From Spongisporangium articulatum (GTDB lineage Bacteria; Actinomycetota; Actinomycetes; Actinomycetales; Kineosporiaceae), in contig NZ_JBITLV010000001.1 of the NCBI RefSeq assembly GCF_044465595.1, positions 1,116,001-1,180,000 of the forward strand: 64,000 nucleotides of DNA, in the 5' to 3' direction. The notes under the pieces are model-generated. The model saw only the letters and a program-made list of their open reading frames with translations, had not been told where the DNA came from and made no database searches. This document shows, piece by piece, positions 1 through 9,118 of this stretch; within the stretch, counting starts at the first letter, position 1; every line of letters begins with the position of its first letter. The position numbers and the translations under genes were made by a program.

Positions 1-281
1 CGGCCTACCTGCTCACGCTGCGGGCCGCCTGGATGGCCGACAACACCAAGCCGAACTCGCTCGAGGCCTCGATGGCCAAGGCCAAGGCGGGGCGTTCCGC
101 GGTCGAGATCGCCCTGAAGTGCGTGGCCCTGGCCGGGAGCGTGGGTTACGGAGAGGGTGAATTGCTGGAAAAGTGGGCTCGCGACGCGAAGATCCTGGAC
201 ATCTTCGAGGGCACCCAGCAGATCCAGCTCCTGATCGTGGCTCGCCGGCTCCTCGGCAAGACCTCGCAGGAACTCAAGTAG
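1..281 (+). CDS. acyl-CoA dehydrogenase, C-terminal fragment
   Basis: The open frame enters from the left edge (first full codon at base 3) and stops at 279-281, so only about 92 C-terminal residues are present. The tail carries the family hallmark ILDIFEGTQQIQ, part of the C-terminal helical domain of FAD-dependent acyl-CoA dehydrogenases, preceded by an Ala/Lys-rich helix. These enzymes perform alpha,beta-dehydrogenation of acyl-CoA in the cytoplasm and pass electrons to ETF. An acyl-CoA ligase lies 56 bp downstream on the same strand, suggesting a fatty-acid activation and oxidation unit. Substrate range cannot be read from the fragment. Confidence 0.9.
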   Translation, partial: AYLLTLRAAWMADNTKPNSLEASMAKAKAGRSAVEIALKCVALAGSVGYGEGELLEKWARDAKILDIFEGTQQIQLLIVARRLLGKTSQELK

Positions 282-337
282 GCAGCGAGTCGTCACAGGC
301 TCGGGAGACAGTAGGCGCTAGAGAGGCAAGGACGCTC

Positions 338-1996
338 ATGGCGAACAGCGGTGCGGGCACGGCAGGCAAGTCCCGACGACCCCGCTCGGTGATCAACGTC
401 GAGGGGAGCAAGGTCAAGGAGCTGGGCATCCTCGTCCGCGGCGGCGTGCTGTCGCCGGGCCGCCCCGACCGGGTGGTGAAGCGCCTCGGCGCGCTCGCCA
501 AGTTCGGTCCCTCCCTGGCCGGCAGCTTCGCGGCGGCGGCGGCGCGTGACCCGCACGGCGGCGGCATCATCGATGACGAGCGGGCCGTCACCTACGGCGA
601 GCTCGACGCGCGGGTCCGGCGCCTGGCGGCGGGCTTCGCCGACCTGGGCATCGGGCCCGAGGGCGGCATCGCGATGCTGCAGCGCAACTCCATCTACGCG
701 GTGGAGACGCTGGTCGCGGCGTCGCGGGCGGGCGCCGACGCGGTGCTGCTGTCGACGTTCCTGTCGCCCGGGCAGATCACTGAGGTGCTCAAGCGCGAGG
801 CGCCGAAGGCGATCATCGTCGACGCCGACCTCAGCGAGAGCCTGCAGGAGGTGCCGGAGGACATGCTCGTCATCGTCGGGCACCCCGGCGACGGCAGCGT
901 GGTGGCGGACACGAGCCTCGACCAGCTGGCGCTGTCCAGCCACCCCGAGCTCGACCCGCCGGAGAAGCCCGGCCGCATCGTCATCCTGACGTCCGGCACC
1001 ACGGGTACCCCCAAGGGCGCGAAGCGTGGTGCGCCCAAGGGACTCTCGGCCGCCGCGTCGATCCTCTCCCGGCTGAACTTCCGGCCCAAGGAGCGCATGC
1101 TCATCGCCCCGCCGGTGTTCCACACCTGGGGCTTCGGCATGCTGCAGCTCGCGCCCGCCCTGGGCAGCACCATCGTGCTGCGCCGCAAGCCCGACGCCGA
1201 GACCATCCTCGCGGCGATCGAGGAGCACAAGTGCACCAGCGCGATCGTCGTCCCGGTGATGGCGCAGCGCATGGTCGACCTGCCGGCCGAGGTGCAGCGC
1301 AAGTACGACCTGTCCTCCCTGAAGGTCGTGGCCTGCTCCAGCGCGGCCGTCTCGAAGGACCTGAGCATCCGGTTCCAGGACACCTTCGGCGACGTGCTCT
1401 ACAACATCTACGGCGCGACCGAGGTCAGCTGGGCGACCATCGCCAACCCGCAGGACCTGCGGCTGGCCCCCGGCACCGCCGGGCGCCCGCCGATCGGTAC
1501 CCGCCTGGCGCTGCTCAACGAGAAGGGCCGCCCGGTCAAGCTCGGTGACGTGGGCACCATCTACGTCGGCAACGAGATGACGTTCGAGGGCTACACGAAC
1601 GGCAACGACAAGGCGCGCGCCAACGGCCTGCTGTCCACCGGCGACAAGGGCATGATCGACGAGAACGGCCTGCTCATGGTCATGGGCCGCGACGACGACA
1701 TGGTGATCAGCGGCGGCGAGAACGTCTACCCGATCGAGGTCGAGGAGCTGCTCGTCGCGCACCCCGACATCACCGAGGCCGTCGTCGTCGGCGTCCCCGA
1801 CGCCGACATGGGCCAGCGGCTCGCGGCCTACGTGGTCACGACCGAGGGCTCGACGCTCGACGTCGACGGGGTGAAGAACATCGTCCGCCAGAAGCTGGCC
1901 CGGTTCTCCGTGCCGCGGGACGTGGTGTTCCTCGACGCGCTGCCCCGCAACACGGTCGGGAAGGTCGTGCCGCGGCTGCTGCCGCCCTCTGCCTAG
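338..1996 (+). CDS. AMP-dependent acyl-CoA synthetase/ligase
   Basis: A 552-residue ANL-superfamily enzyme. The frame is open further upstream, but ATG 338 follows a purine-rich stretch (GAGAGGCAAGG) and gives the normal family length. Visible motifs are the P-loop TSGTTGTPKG at 218-227, YGATE at 358-362, the STGD hinge with Asp436, and the C-terminal catalytic Lys542 in VGKVVPR. It forms an acyl-adenylate from a carboxylic acid and ATP and transfers it to CoA, in the cytoplasm or at the inner face of the membrane. It probably belongs with the upstream acyl-CoA dehydrogenase. The N-terminus holds about 50 extra basic residues before the conserved domain. Chain-length specificity is not deducible. 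Confidence 0.92.
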   Translation: MANSGAGTAGKSRRPRSVINVEGSKVKELGILVRGGVLSPGRPDRVVKRLGALAKFGPSLAGSFAAAAARDPHGGGIIDDERAVTYGELDARVRRLAAGFADLGIGPEGGIAMLQRNSIYAVETLVAASRAGADAVLLSTFLSPGQITEVLKREAPKAIIVDADLSESLQEVPEDMLVIVGHPGDGSVVADTSLDQLALSSHPELDPPEKPGRIVILTSGTTGTPKGAKRGAPKGLSAAASILSRLNFRPKERMLIAPPVFHTWGFGMLQLAPALGSTIVLRRKPDAETILAAIEEHKCTSAIVVPVMAQRMVDLPAEVQRKYDLSSLKVVACSSAAVSKDLSIRFQDTFGDVLYNIYGATEVSWATIANPQDLRLAPGTAGRPPIGTRLALLNEKGRPVKLGDVGTIYVGNEMTFEGYTNGNDKARANGLLSTGDKGMIDENGLLMVMGRDDDMVISGGENVYPIEVEELLVAHPDITEAVVVGVPDADMGQRLAAYVVTTEGSTLDVDGVKNIVRQKLARFSVPRDVVFLDALPRNTVGKVVPRLLPPSA

Positions 1997-2003
1997 CAGA
2001 GGT

Positions 2004-2075
2004 GGTCGTGATCATGGAAAGTTCTACTTTCGGCGCCCGGGGCGCCTCGGAGTAGAACCTTCCATGATCACGACC
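2004..2075. terminator. long inverted repeat between convergent genes
   Basis: Two 25-bp arms (2004-2028 and 2051-2075) are complementary except at one position and enclose a GC-rich centre containing GGCGCC twice. The element follows the acyl-CoA ligase stop and overlaps the last codons and stop of the oppositely oriented oxidoreductase gene. It is probably a bidirectional terminator. There is no T-run. A hairpin of the same architecture but different sequence lies at 58934-58990. Confidence 0.7.
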
Positions 2076-3516
2076 GGCCGCAGCGCATCGCGAGCTCGCG
2101 CGCGGGTGGGTGAATGGCCTCGGTCCACGACGGGAAGGCGTGCAGGGCCTGCGCCAGAGTGTGCACGGTCGTGCGGGTGCGCACGGCCAGTGCCAGCTCC
2201 GCACCCCACGAGTCGGCTTCCGGGCCGACCGCGCTCGCGCCGATCAGGACGCCGGTGTGCGCGTCGGCGACCAGCTCCACCCCGGCCGGTTCGGACCTCT
2301 CGAACGGGTAGCTGTCGGCGGTGCGCTGAACACCCGATCGTGAGGTCTGCCGGGCGTCGAAAGTGGCCGTCTCGAAGGCGATCCCACGATCGGCGGCCTC
2401 GGCCGGGGTGAGGCCCGCGCACAGCACGGCGGGCTCGGTGTAGACCACGCGGGGGATGCCTGTGTAGTCGGCGTCGAGGCCGGAGCCGGTCAGGTGCGCG
2501 CCGAGGGTCCGGGCCTGGTAGTTGGCGGTGTGCGTGTACGGCGCCACGCCGGTGACGTCCCCGATCGCGAAAACGTCGTCCAGGGGCCGGTCCTCGACGA
2601 TGACCCGGAGCCGCGCGTCGACCGGGACCGGGCCGTCGAGCGACTCCGGGTCGAGCCCGATGGCCTCGAGCCCGGCGTCCAGGCGCGGTTTCCGGCCCAC
2701 CCCGAGCAGGATCCGGTCGACCTCGACCGTGCTGCCGTCGTCCAGGTGCAGGGTGGCCACCCCGTCGGCCGTGGTGACCCGCTCCAGCGACCGGCCCACA
2801 CGTACGTCGACCCCGAGGTCGCGCAGCGCGGACGCGACGGCCTGGCCGACCCAGCCCGACTCGCGGGGCAGCAGCCCGGGGGCCGACTCGACGAGGGTCA
2901 CGCCCGACCCGAAGCTCGCGTACACCTGGGCCAGTTCGGTACCGACGGCCCCGCCGCCGAGAACGGCCAGGCGGCGCGGCAGTTCGGGGCTGGTCAGGGC
3001 CTGGTCGCTGGTCCAGGTCGGGGCCTGCGAGAGTCCCTCGACGGGCGGCACGACGGCCCGCGTCCCGGTGGCCAGCACCAGGTTCGTGGCGGTCACCTCG
3101 GTCGCCCCCCCGGCCGTGAGAGCCACCTCGACCCGCCAGCCGGCGCCGGGCCCCGCGGCGTCACCGGCCCGGCCCAGCACTCGCCCCCGGCCCCGCAGGA
3201 GGGTGGAACCCTCCTCCTGCATGTGCTTCTCGGCCCCGGAGTCGTCCTGGTGATGGGCCACCTTGTCCCTGACGGCGACCGCCGCGGCGAACGCCTCGGG
3301 GTCGGGCGTGCCGGGCCGGCCACCGGCGCGCAGGTGCTCCCGGCCGGAGATGAGCATGGCCTTGCTGGGAATGCAGGCCAGATAGGGACATTCGCCACCG
3401 ACGAGGTGCTGCTCGACCACCACGACCGAGCGGCCCGCGCGGGTCAGCTCACCGGCCAGGGGTTTACCGGCCGAACCGGTCCCGAGGATAACTACGTCGT
3501 ACGGGGGTTCAGCCAT
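2068..3516 (-). CDS. FAD-dependent pyridine nucleotide-disulfide oxidoreductase
   Basis: 482 residues, the usual length of the lipoamide dehydrogenase/mercuric reductase family. FAD-binding GTGSAGK is at 12-18, the redox-active cysteine pair Cys43-x4-Cys48 is in GGECPYLACIPSK, a second Rossmann motif GGGAVGTELA binds NAD(P)H, and FAIGDVTG contacts FAD. At the C-terminus the canonical HxHPT catalytic site reads HAFPSWTEA, so the base histidine is replaced by Phe. It is therefore probably not a standard dihydrolipoamide dehydrogenase. Its ATG overlaps the end of the upstream alpha/beta hydrolase gene by 8 bp, so the two are co-translated. The true disulfide or metal substrate is unknown. Confidence 0.88.
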   Translation of the reverse strand: MAEPPYDVVILGTGSAGKPLAGELTRAGRSVVVVEQHLVGGECPYLACIPSKAMLISGREHLRAGGRPGTPDPEAFAAAVAVRDKVAHHQDDSGAEKHMQEEGSTLLRGRGRVLGRAGDAAGPGAGWRVEVALTAGGATEVTATNLVLATGTRAVVPPVEGLSQAPTWTSDQALTSPELPRRLAVLGGGAVGTELAQVYASFGSGVTLVESAPGLLPRESGWVGQAVASALRDLGVDVRVGRSLERVTTADGVATLHLDDGSTVEVDRILLGVGRKPRLDAGLEAIGLDPESLDGPVPVDARLRVIVEDRPLDDVFAIGDVTGVAPYTHTANYQARTLGAHLTGSGLDADYTGIPRVVYTEPAVLCAGLTPAEAADRGIAFETATFDARQTSRSGVQRTADSYPFERSEPAGVELVADAHTGVLIGASAVGPEADSWGAELALAVRTRTTVHTLAQALHAFPSWTEAIHPPARELAMRCGRS

Positions 3517-4513
3517 TCTCCGAGGATGAGGCAGACGGCTCGGCGGCGCTCGTCGGAGCGGCCGTGACGTCGACCACCGGCGCGGCCTCGACCACGGAGA
3601 CCGTGCGGTTCAGGTGCTTGCGGACCATGGTGCGCAGGGCGCCGCTGACCTCCTCGGGCGACTGGATGGGCGTCATGTGCCCGTCGTGCGGCAGTTCGAC
3701 CGAGTCGACCAGGTTCGGCAGCTGGGCGGCCAGCCGCCGGGTGTGCCAGACCGGGGTGAGCTTGTCCCGGGCCCCGGCGATCACCACGGTCGGAGCGCTG
3801 AACTCGGCGATGTCACCGCTCAGGTCCATCCGGGAGAACATCCGGGCGAACTCGCGCCGGGTCCGGGGCGAGCAGTCCTGCACGACGCGGGCGCAGAACT
3901 CGACCTGGGCCGGGTCGGCCGTCCGGGACAGCGAGGCGTACTTCAGCACGGCCTTCGACATGCCGTTGACGCCGCGCTGCGGCTGCCCGATCACGAAGGT
4001 GGACAGCGGAATGACCCGCTTGGCCACGACCTGCGGCATCGGCACGATCGTGCTGCGCGGCATCAGCTCGTTCATCCCCGTGCTGGCCATGACCCCGGCC
4101 GCGACCTGGCGGCGCAGCTGCTCGGCGTGCCGGCCGGCGAAGGCGATCATGGTCATCGCGCCCATGCTGTGCCCCCCGAGCACGGCCCGCTCCCCGTCGT
4201 CCAGCACGTCGTCGAGCACGGCGGAGAGGTCGTCGGCGAGGCCCGCGGGGGAGAAGCCGGCCGGGCCGGGCTCGGCACTGGCGCCGTGGCCGCGCTGGTC
4301 GTAGGTGACGACGCGGTGGTCGGGGGCGAGCGCCTTGATCTGGAGCACCCAGAAGGAGATGTTGCAGGTCCAGCCGTGCACGAGCACGACGGTGGGGCCC
4401 TCGGGGTTGCCGTACAGCTCGACATTGATGGCGGTGCCGTCGGCGGAGCGCACCGTCCGCTGCTCGTAGGGCGTGCTCGGGCTGAACACGTCGTTCCCGG
4501 CCAGTGCGGTCAT
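3509..4513 (-). CDS. alpha/beta-fold hydrolase
   Basis: 334 residues. The oxyanion-hole motif HGW is near residue 46, YDQRGHGAS is typical of the fold, the nucleophile elbow is GGHSMGA with Ser116, and the probable acid and base are Asp250 (GARDKLTP) and His279 (HDGHM). The ATG at 4513 is preceded by GGGAG. It overlaps the disulfide oxidoreductase gene by 8 bp, forming a two-gene operon. The last 40 residues are a low-complexity Ala/Ser-rich tail. It is a cytoplasmic esterase, lipase or epoxide-hydrolase-like enzyme; the substrate cannot be told from sequence. Confidence 0.88.
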   Translation of the reverse strand: MTALAGNDVFSPSTPYEQRTVRSADGTAINVELYGNPEGPTVVLVHGWTCNISFWVLQIKALAPDHRVVTYDQRGHGASAEPGPAGFSPAGLADDLSAVLDDVLDDGERAVLGGHSMGAMTMIAFAGRHAEQLRRQVAAGVMASTGMNELMPRSTIVPMPQVVAKRVIPLSTFVIGQPQRGVNGMSKAVLKYASLSRTADPAQVEFCARVVQDCSPRTRREFARMFSRMDLSGDIAEFSAPTVVIAGARDKLTPVWHTRRLAAQLPNLVDSVELPHDGHMTPIQSPEEVSGALRTMVRKHLNRTVSVVEAAPVVDVTAAPTSAAEPSASSSENG

Positions 4514-4656
4514 GCTGTCGCTCCCGTGTCGCTCGCTCGACGTCGTCGTCGCTGCCTGCGCTACGAGATCAACCCTAGGGGTTCCATCGATTGTTGGAAA
4601 AGTTTTGGCTTGGTGGCCGGTGATGCCACCCGCTTGGCCCCTCTAATCGAGTGATT

Positions 4657-4686
4657 GCTATCCGTAAGGTCTTGGTAACGGATAGC
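4657..4686. promoter_or_regulatory. inverted repeat upstream of subtilase
   Basis: Perfect 9-bp inverted repeat GCTATCCGT / ACGGATAGC with a 12-nt spacer, in the divergent region between the hydrolase and the protease, 54 bp before the protease start. Its AT content is above that of the surrounding coding DNA. It could be an operator or a 5' UTR hairpin. Confidence 0.45.
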
Positions 4687-4740
4687 GACGCGCTGCAGGA
4701 CCGCGGCATGTCGGCGACAAGGCGACCACGGAAGGATCGC

Positions 4741-6441
4741 ATGGGCCGCTCCAGCCTCCCCGTGAGAACGCTCGCGGGCGCAGCACTCGCCGTGGTGCTC
4801 GGGATCGGCCTCGGCGCGCCCGCACTGGCCGAGCCCCTCCCCGCGACCGGGCTCCCGTCGTCCACCCCGGCCCCGCTGCGCAGCACGGGCGAGCCGGGCG
4901 TCCTCCCCGACCGCTACGTCGTCGTGCTGAAGACCGCCGCCGCGGGCGGCAGCGACGCCCCGGCCGCGCTGAACGCGGCCGTCGAGCGGGCCCGGGACGC
5001 CGGTGCCGACGTCACCCGGCAGTACGCCAGCACCATCCACGGGTATGCGGCCCAGCTGTCCGGCCCCGAGCTCGCCGAGGTCCGCCGCGACCCGGCTGTG
5101 GCCTTCGTCGAGGCCGACCGCACGATCTCGATCGAGGGCGACCGGGCCGCCTACTCCTGGGGTCAGGACCGGATCGACCAGCGCCAGGGCACCAACGGCC
5201 GGATCGTCAGCGCGGGCGACGGCAGCGGCGTCACGGCCTTCGTCATCGACACCGGGGTCCGCGCGACCCACGACGGGTTCGGCGGCCGGGTCGGCCCCGG
5301 CTACACCGCGATCAACGACGGGCTCGGCACGGGCGACTGCAACGGTCACGGCACCCACGTCGCCGGGACGATCGGCTCCACCAAGTACGGCGTCGCGCCC
5401 GCCGTGAACCTCGTCCCGGTGCGCGTGCTGGACTGCAACGGCTCGGGCACCACCTCCGGCGTGATCGCCGGCGTGAACTGGGTGACCGCCCACCACAGCG
5501 GCCCGAGCGTGGCCAACATGAGCCTCGGCGGCCCGGCCTACTCGGCCCTCGACCACGCCGTCCAGGCCTCGATCGACTCCGGCGTCACCTACGCCACGGC
5601 CGCCGGCAACTCGACCGAGGACGCCTGCGACGAGTCGCCGGCCCGGCTGCCCGACGCCCTGACGGTGGCCGCCTCGACCGACTCCGACCGGGTGGCCGGT
5701 TTCAGCAACTACGGCTCCTGCGTCGACCTGTTCGCCCCGGGCCAGGGCATCCTGTCCACGGTCAGCAGCTCCGACACCGCGACCGCCTACTACAGCGGCA
5801 CGTCGATGGCCACGCCGCACGTGACCGGCGCCGCCGCCCTGTACCTGCAGGCCGATCCCACCGCGACGCCCGCCCGGGTCGCCGACGCACTGCTGGGTGC
5901 GGCGACCACCGGCGCGCTGTCCGGCGTCCCCGCGGGTACCCCGAACAAGCTGCTCTTCCTGACCGGCGGGGCCGGCGCGAACGCCGGGGACGGTGCCACC
6001 ACCGCGGCCCCCACGAGCGCGGCCCCGGCCGCCGGCCCGGCCGGTTCCGGCGCCACCCCGCCGCCGTCGACCACCCCGCCGCCGTCGACCACCCCGCCGC
6101 CGAAGTCGGGTCGCGCCTACTGCCGGGCCCTGCGCAGCGCCTCGGCCGACGACGTCACCGTGCACGCCCGGGCGAACGGGGGTGGGGTCGTCGCCAGCAA
6201 GAGCTACCGGACGACCAGTCGTGGGACGCACTACGGCTGTCTGACCGGCCCGCGCAAGGCCGACTTCAACCTCGACCTGTACCGGTACGCGAAGGGCCGC
6301 TGGAGCAAGGTCGCCCGGGGTGACGGCCGGACCTCCACGGAGTCCGTCGGCTACACCGGCGCGGCCGGGAGGTACCAGTGGCGGGTGTCGGTCGTGAAGG
6401 GTTCGGGCCGGTACACGCTGAAGCTCGCCTACCCCGGCTGA
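4741..6441 (+). CDS. secreted S8 family serine peptidase (subtilase)
   Basis: 566 residues from ATG 4741, chosen because GGAAGG sits 5 nt upstream and a Sec signal peptide follows (VRTLAGAALAVVLGIGLGAP, ending near ALA). An I9-type inhibitor prodomain (DRYVVVLK...) precedes the catalytic domain. The catalytic triad is Asp170 (VIDTG), His203 (GHGTHVAG) and Ser355 (SGTSMATPH). After the protease domain comes a Ala/Pro/Thr linker with three TPPPST-type repeats, then about 105 residues with two cysteines resembling a beta-sandwich pre-peptidase C-terminal-type domain. It is an exported endopeptidase, self-activated by prodomain cleavage. It is monocistronic between the divergent hydrolase and fbiC. 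Confidence 0.93.
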   Translation: MGRSSLPVRTLAGAALAVVLGIGLGAPALAEPLPATGLPSSTPAPLRSTGEPGVLPDRYVVVLKTAAAGGSDAPAALNAAVERARDAGADVTRQYASTIHGYAAQLSGPELAEVRRDPAVAFVEADRTISIEGDRAAYSWGQDRIDQRQGTNGRIVSAGDGSGVTAFVIDTGVRATHDGFGGRVGPGYTAINDGLGTGDCNGHGTHVAGTIGSTKYGVAPAVNLVPVRVLDCNGSGTTSGVIAGVNWVTAHHSGPSVANMSLGGPAYSALDHAVQASIDSGVTYATAAGNSTEDACDESPARLPDALTVAASTDSDRVAGFSNYGSCVDLFAPGQGILSTVSSSDTATAYYSGTSMATPHVTGAAALYLQADPTATPARVADALLGAATTGALSGVPAGTPNKLLFLTGGAGANAGDGATTAAPTSAAPAAGPAGSGATPPPSTTPPPSTTPPPKSGRAYCRALRSASADDVTVHARANGGGVVASKSYRTTSRGTHYGCLTGPRKADFNLDLYRYAKGRWSKVARGDGRTSTESVGYTGAAGRYQWRVSVVKGSGRYTLKLAYPG

Positions 6442-6511
6442 GCCGCGCGGAGGTCGTCGGGCGAACCCCGACGTGGAATGGAAACGATGCGCGCGTAGGT
6501 TCGTCACCATC

Positions 6512-9094
6512 GTGACGAACTCGAACCCAGAGGACGTGCCGCCGACCGCGTCGGCGATGCGCCGTGCCCTGCGCCGGGCCGCGGACGGTGTCACGCTCGA
6601 CCGGGCGGAGACCGAGGTACTGCTCGCCGCCCGCGGCGACGACCTGCTGCGCCTGATGGACGCCGCCGGCGCGGTCCGCGACGCCGGGCTGGCCAGCGCC
6701 GGGCGCGAGGGCGTCGTCACCTACTCGAAGAAAGTCTTCGTGCCGGTCACCCGGTTGTGCCGGGACCGCTGCCACTACTGCACCTTCGTGAAGACCCCCA
6801 GCCAGCTGGCCCGGGCCGGTGAGGCGCCCTTCCTCAGCCCCGACGAGGTGCTGCGGATCGCCCGCCAGGGCGCCGCGCTGGGCTGCAAGGAGGTCCTCTT
6901 CACCCTCGGCGACCGGCCGGAGGACCGCTGGCCCGAGGCCGCCGCCTGGCTGGAGGAGGCCGGTTACGACTCCACGCTGGGCTACGTGCGCTCGCTCGCC
7001 GTCCAGGTGCTGGAGACCACGGGGCTGCTGCCGCACCTCAACCCGGGCGTCATGAGCTGGGAGGAACTGGTCCGGATCAAGCCCGTCTCGCCGTCGGCCG
7101 GGATGATGCTCGAGACGACGTCGCGGCGGCTGTACGAGACCCAGGGTCTGGCCCACTACGGCTCGCCCGACAAGGACCCGGCCGTGCGGGTGCGCGTGAT
7201 CGAGGACGCCGGGCGCCTGAACCTGCCCTTCACCACCGGCCTGCTGATCGGTATCGGGGAGACGCTCGAGGAGCGGGCGGACTCGCTGCACGAGCTGCGC
7301 CGGCTGTCCCGCGAGTACGGGCACGTGCAGGAAGTCATCGTGCAGAACTTCCGGGCCAAGCCGGCCACGGCGATGCGGGGCACGCCCGACGTCGAGCCCG
7401 ACGAGTACCTCGCCGCGGTGGCGACCGCGCGGCTCGTGCTCGGGCCGCGGATGCGCATCCAGGTGCCGCCGAACCTGTCGGCGCCCACCGAGCTGGCCCG
7501 GTTGCTGGCCGCCGGGGCCGACGACTGGGGCGGCGTCTCGCCGCTCACCCCCGACCACGTCAACCCCGAACGGCCGTGGCCGCACCTCGACGACCTCGCG
7601 CTGTGGTCGAAGGAGGCCGGGTTCGACCTGACCGAGCGGCTCACCGTCCACCCCGAGTACGTGCAGGCGGGCGAACCCTGGCTCGACCCGCGGGTTCTCG
7701 GGCACGTGCGCGCGCTGGCCGAGCCGTCCGGGCTCGCCGATCCCGCTGGGCAGGCGAAGGGTCGTCCGTGGCAGGAACCCGACCCGGAGTGGGGGTCGTC
7801 CGGCCGGATCGACCTGCACGAGTCGATCGACACGACCGGGCGCACGTCCGACCGCCGCGGCGACTTCGACGAGGTGTACGGCGACTGGGAGTCGTTGCGG
7901 GACAAGGCGTCCCAAACGTCCGTGCCCGCGACCGGTTCGCGGCCGGACGTCGCGCGGCTCGACTCCGAGGTGGCCGCGGCGTTGCGGGTGGCCGCCTCCG
8001 ACCCCGCCGCACTGACCGAGGAGCACGCCCTGGCCCTGGTCTTCGCGGAGGGCCCGGCGGTCACCGAGCTGACCCGGATCGCCGACGACCTGCGCCGTGA
8101 CGTGGTCGGCGACACCGTCACCTACGTGGTGAACCGGAACATCAACTTCACCAACGTCTGCTACACCGGCTGTCGGTTCTGCGCGTTCGCCCAGCGCCGC
8201 AAGGACGACGACGCGTTCACGCTGTCGCTCGACGAGGTCGCCGATCGGGCCGAGCAGGCCTGGAACGTCGGGGCCACCGAGGTCTGCATGCAGGGCGGCA
8301 TCGACCCGCACCTGCCGGCCAACGCGTACTTCGACATCGCCCGCGCCGTGCGGGAACGGGTGCCGCAGATGCACATCCACGCGTTCTCGCCGATGGAGGT
8401 GCTGAACGGCTCGACCCGTACCGGGCTGCCGATCCGCGAGTGGCTGGCCGCGGCCAAGGACGCCGGGCTCAACTCGCTGCCCGGCACGGCCGCGGAGATC
8501 CTCGACGACGACGTCCGGTGGGTGCTGACCAAGGGCAAGCTGCCGACCTCGTCGTGGGTCGAGGTCATCTCGACCGCGCACCAGGTGGGCCTGCCGACCA
8601 GCTCGACCATGATGTACGGGCACGTCGACAACCCGACGCACTGGGTGCGACACCTGTTGCTGCTCAAGGACATCCAGCGGGCGTCGCTGGAGTACGGGAA
8701 CGCGGCCTTCACCGAGTTCGTGGCCCTGCCCTTCGTGCACCACAACGCGCCGATCTACCTGGCCGGGGTGGCCCGGCCCGGCCCCACGATGCGCGACAAC
8801 CTGGTGGTGCACGCGCTCGCGCGGCTGCTGCTGCACGGCCTGATCGACAACGTGCAGACCTCGTGGGTCAAGCTCGGCGACGCCGGCACCCAGGCCATGC
8901 TGCGCGCCGGCGCCAACGACCTGGGCGGCACGCTGATGGAGGAGACCATCAGCCGGATGGCCGGGTCCATGCACGGCTCGCTGAAGTCGGTCGAGGAGCT
9001 GGAGTCGATCGCCCACGGCATGGGCCGCCCGGCCCGGCAGCGCACGACGGGCTACGGCGAGGTCAGCCGGCGGCCGTCGTTGCCGCTGGCCTGA
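6512..9094 (+). CDS. fbiC: FO synthase (bifunctional CofG/CofH radical SAM)
   Basis: About 860 residues with two radical-SAM halves, the fused form found in actinobacteria. The N-terminal CofG half has Cys83-x3-Cys87-x2-Cys90 (CRDRCHYC). The C-terminal CofH half has Cys550-x3-Cys554-x2-Cys557 (CYTGCRFC), each binding a 4Fe-4S cluster. It condenses 5-amino-6-ribitylamino-uracil with tyrosine to make FO, the chromophore of coenzyme F420. GTG 6512 is preferred over ATG 6473 because family members start close to a short N-terminal Met-Thr segment; neither has a strong Shine-Dalgarno. No other F420 gene is adjacent. Its presence implies F420-dependent metabolism. Confidence 0.95.
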   Translation: MTNSNPEDVPPTASAMRRALRRAADGVTLDRAETEVLLAARGDDLLRLMDAAGAVRDAGLASAGREGVVTYSKKVFVPVTRLCRDRCHYCTFVKTPSQLARAGEAPFLSPDEVLRIARQGAALGCKEVLFTLGDRPEDRWPEAAAWLEEAGYDSTLGYVRSLAVQVLETTGLLPHLNPGVMSWEELVRIKPVSPSAGMMLETTSRRLYETQGLAHYGSPDKDPAVRVRVIEDAGRLNLPFTTGLLIGIGETLEERADSLHELRRLSREYGHVQEVIVQNFRAKPATAMRGTPDVEPDEYLAAVATARLVLGPRMRIQVPPNLSAPTELARLLAAGADDWGGVSPLTPDHVNPERPWPHLDDLALWSKEAGFDLTERLTVHPEYVQAGEPWLDPRVLGHVRALAEPSGLADPAGQAKGRPWQEPDPEWGSSGRIDLHESIDTTGRTSDRRGDFDEVYGDWESLRDKASQTSVPATGSRPDVARLDSEVAAALRVAASDPAALTEEHALALVFAEGPAVTELTRIADDLRRDVVGDTVTYVVNRNINFTNVCYTGCRFCAFAQRRKDDDAFTLSLDEVADRAEQAWNVGATEVCMQGGIDPHLPANAYFDIARAVRERVPQMHIHAFSPMEVLNGSTRTGLPIREWLAAAKDAGLNSLPGTAAEILDDDVRWVLTKGKLPTSSWVEVISTAHQVGLPTSSTMMYGHVDNPTHWVRHLLLLKDIQRASLEYGNAAFTEFVALPFVHHNAPIYLAGVARPGPTMRDNLVVHALARLLLHGLIDNVQTSWVKLGDAGTQAMLRAGANDLGGTLMEETISRMAGSMHGSLKSVEELESIAHGMGRPARQRTTGYGEVSRRPSLPLA

Positions 9095-9118
9095 TCGGCC
9101 CGGGAGCCAGGTCCCCGC

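Noticed and set aside
4561..6720. 719-codon open frame antisense to the subtilase
   Set aside because: Low-complexity Gly/Arg/Val repeats without family features; the sense frame has a full catalytic triad and signal peptide.
6266..9016. 916-codon open frame antisense to fbiC
   Set aside because: Composition is that of a high-GC antisense shadow (His/Arg/Gly/Val-rich, no domain); the opposite strand has a complete fbiC with both radical-SAM motifs.
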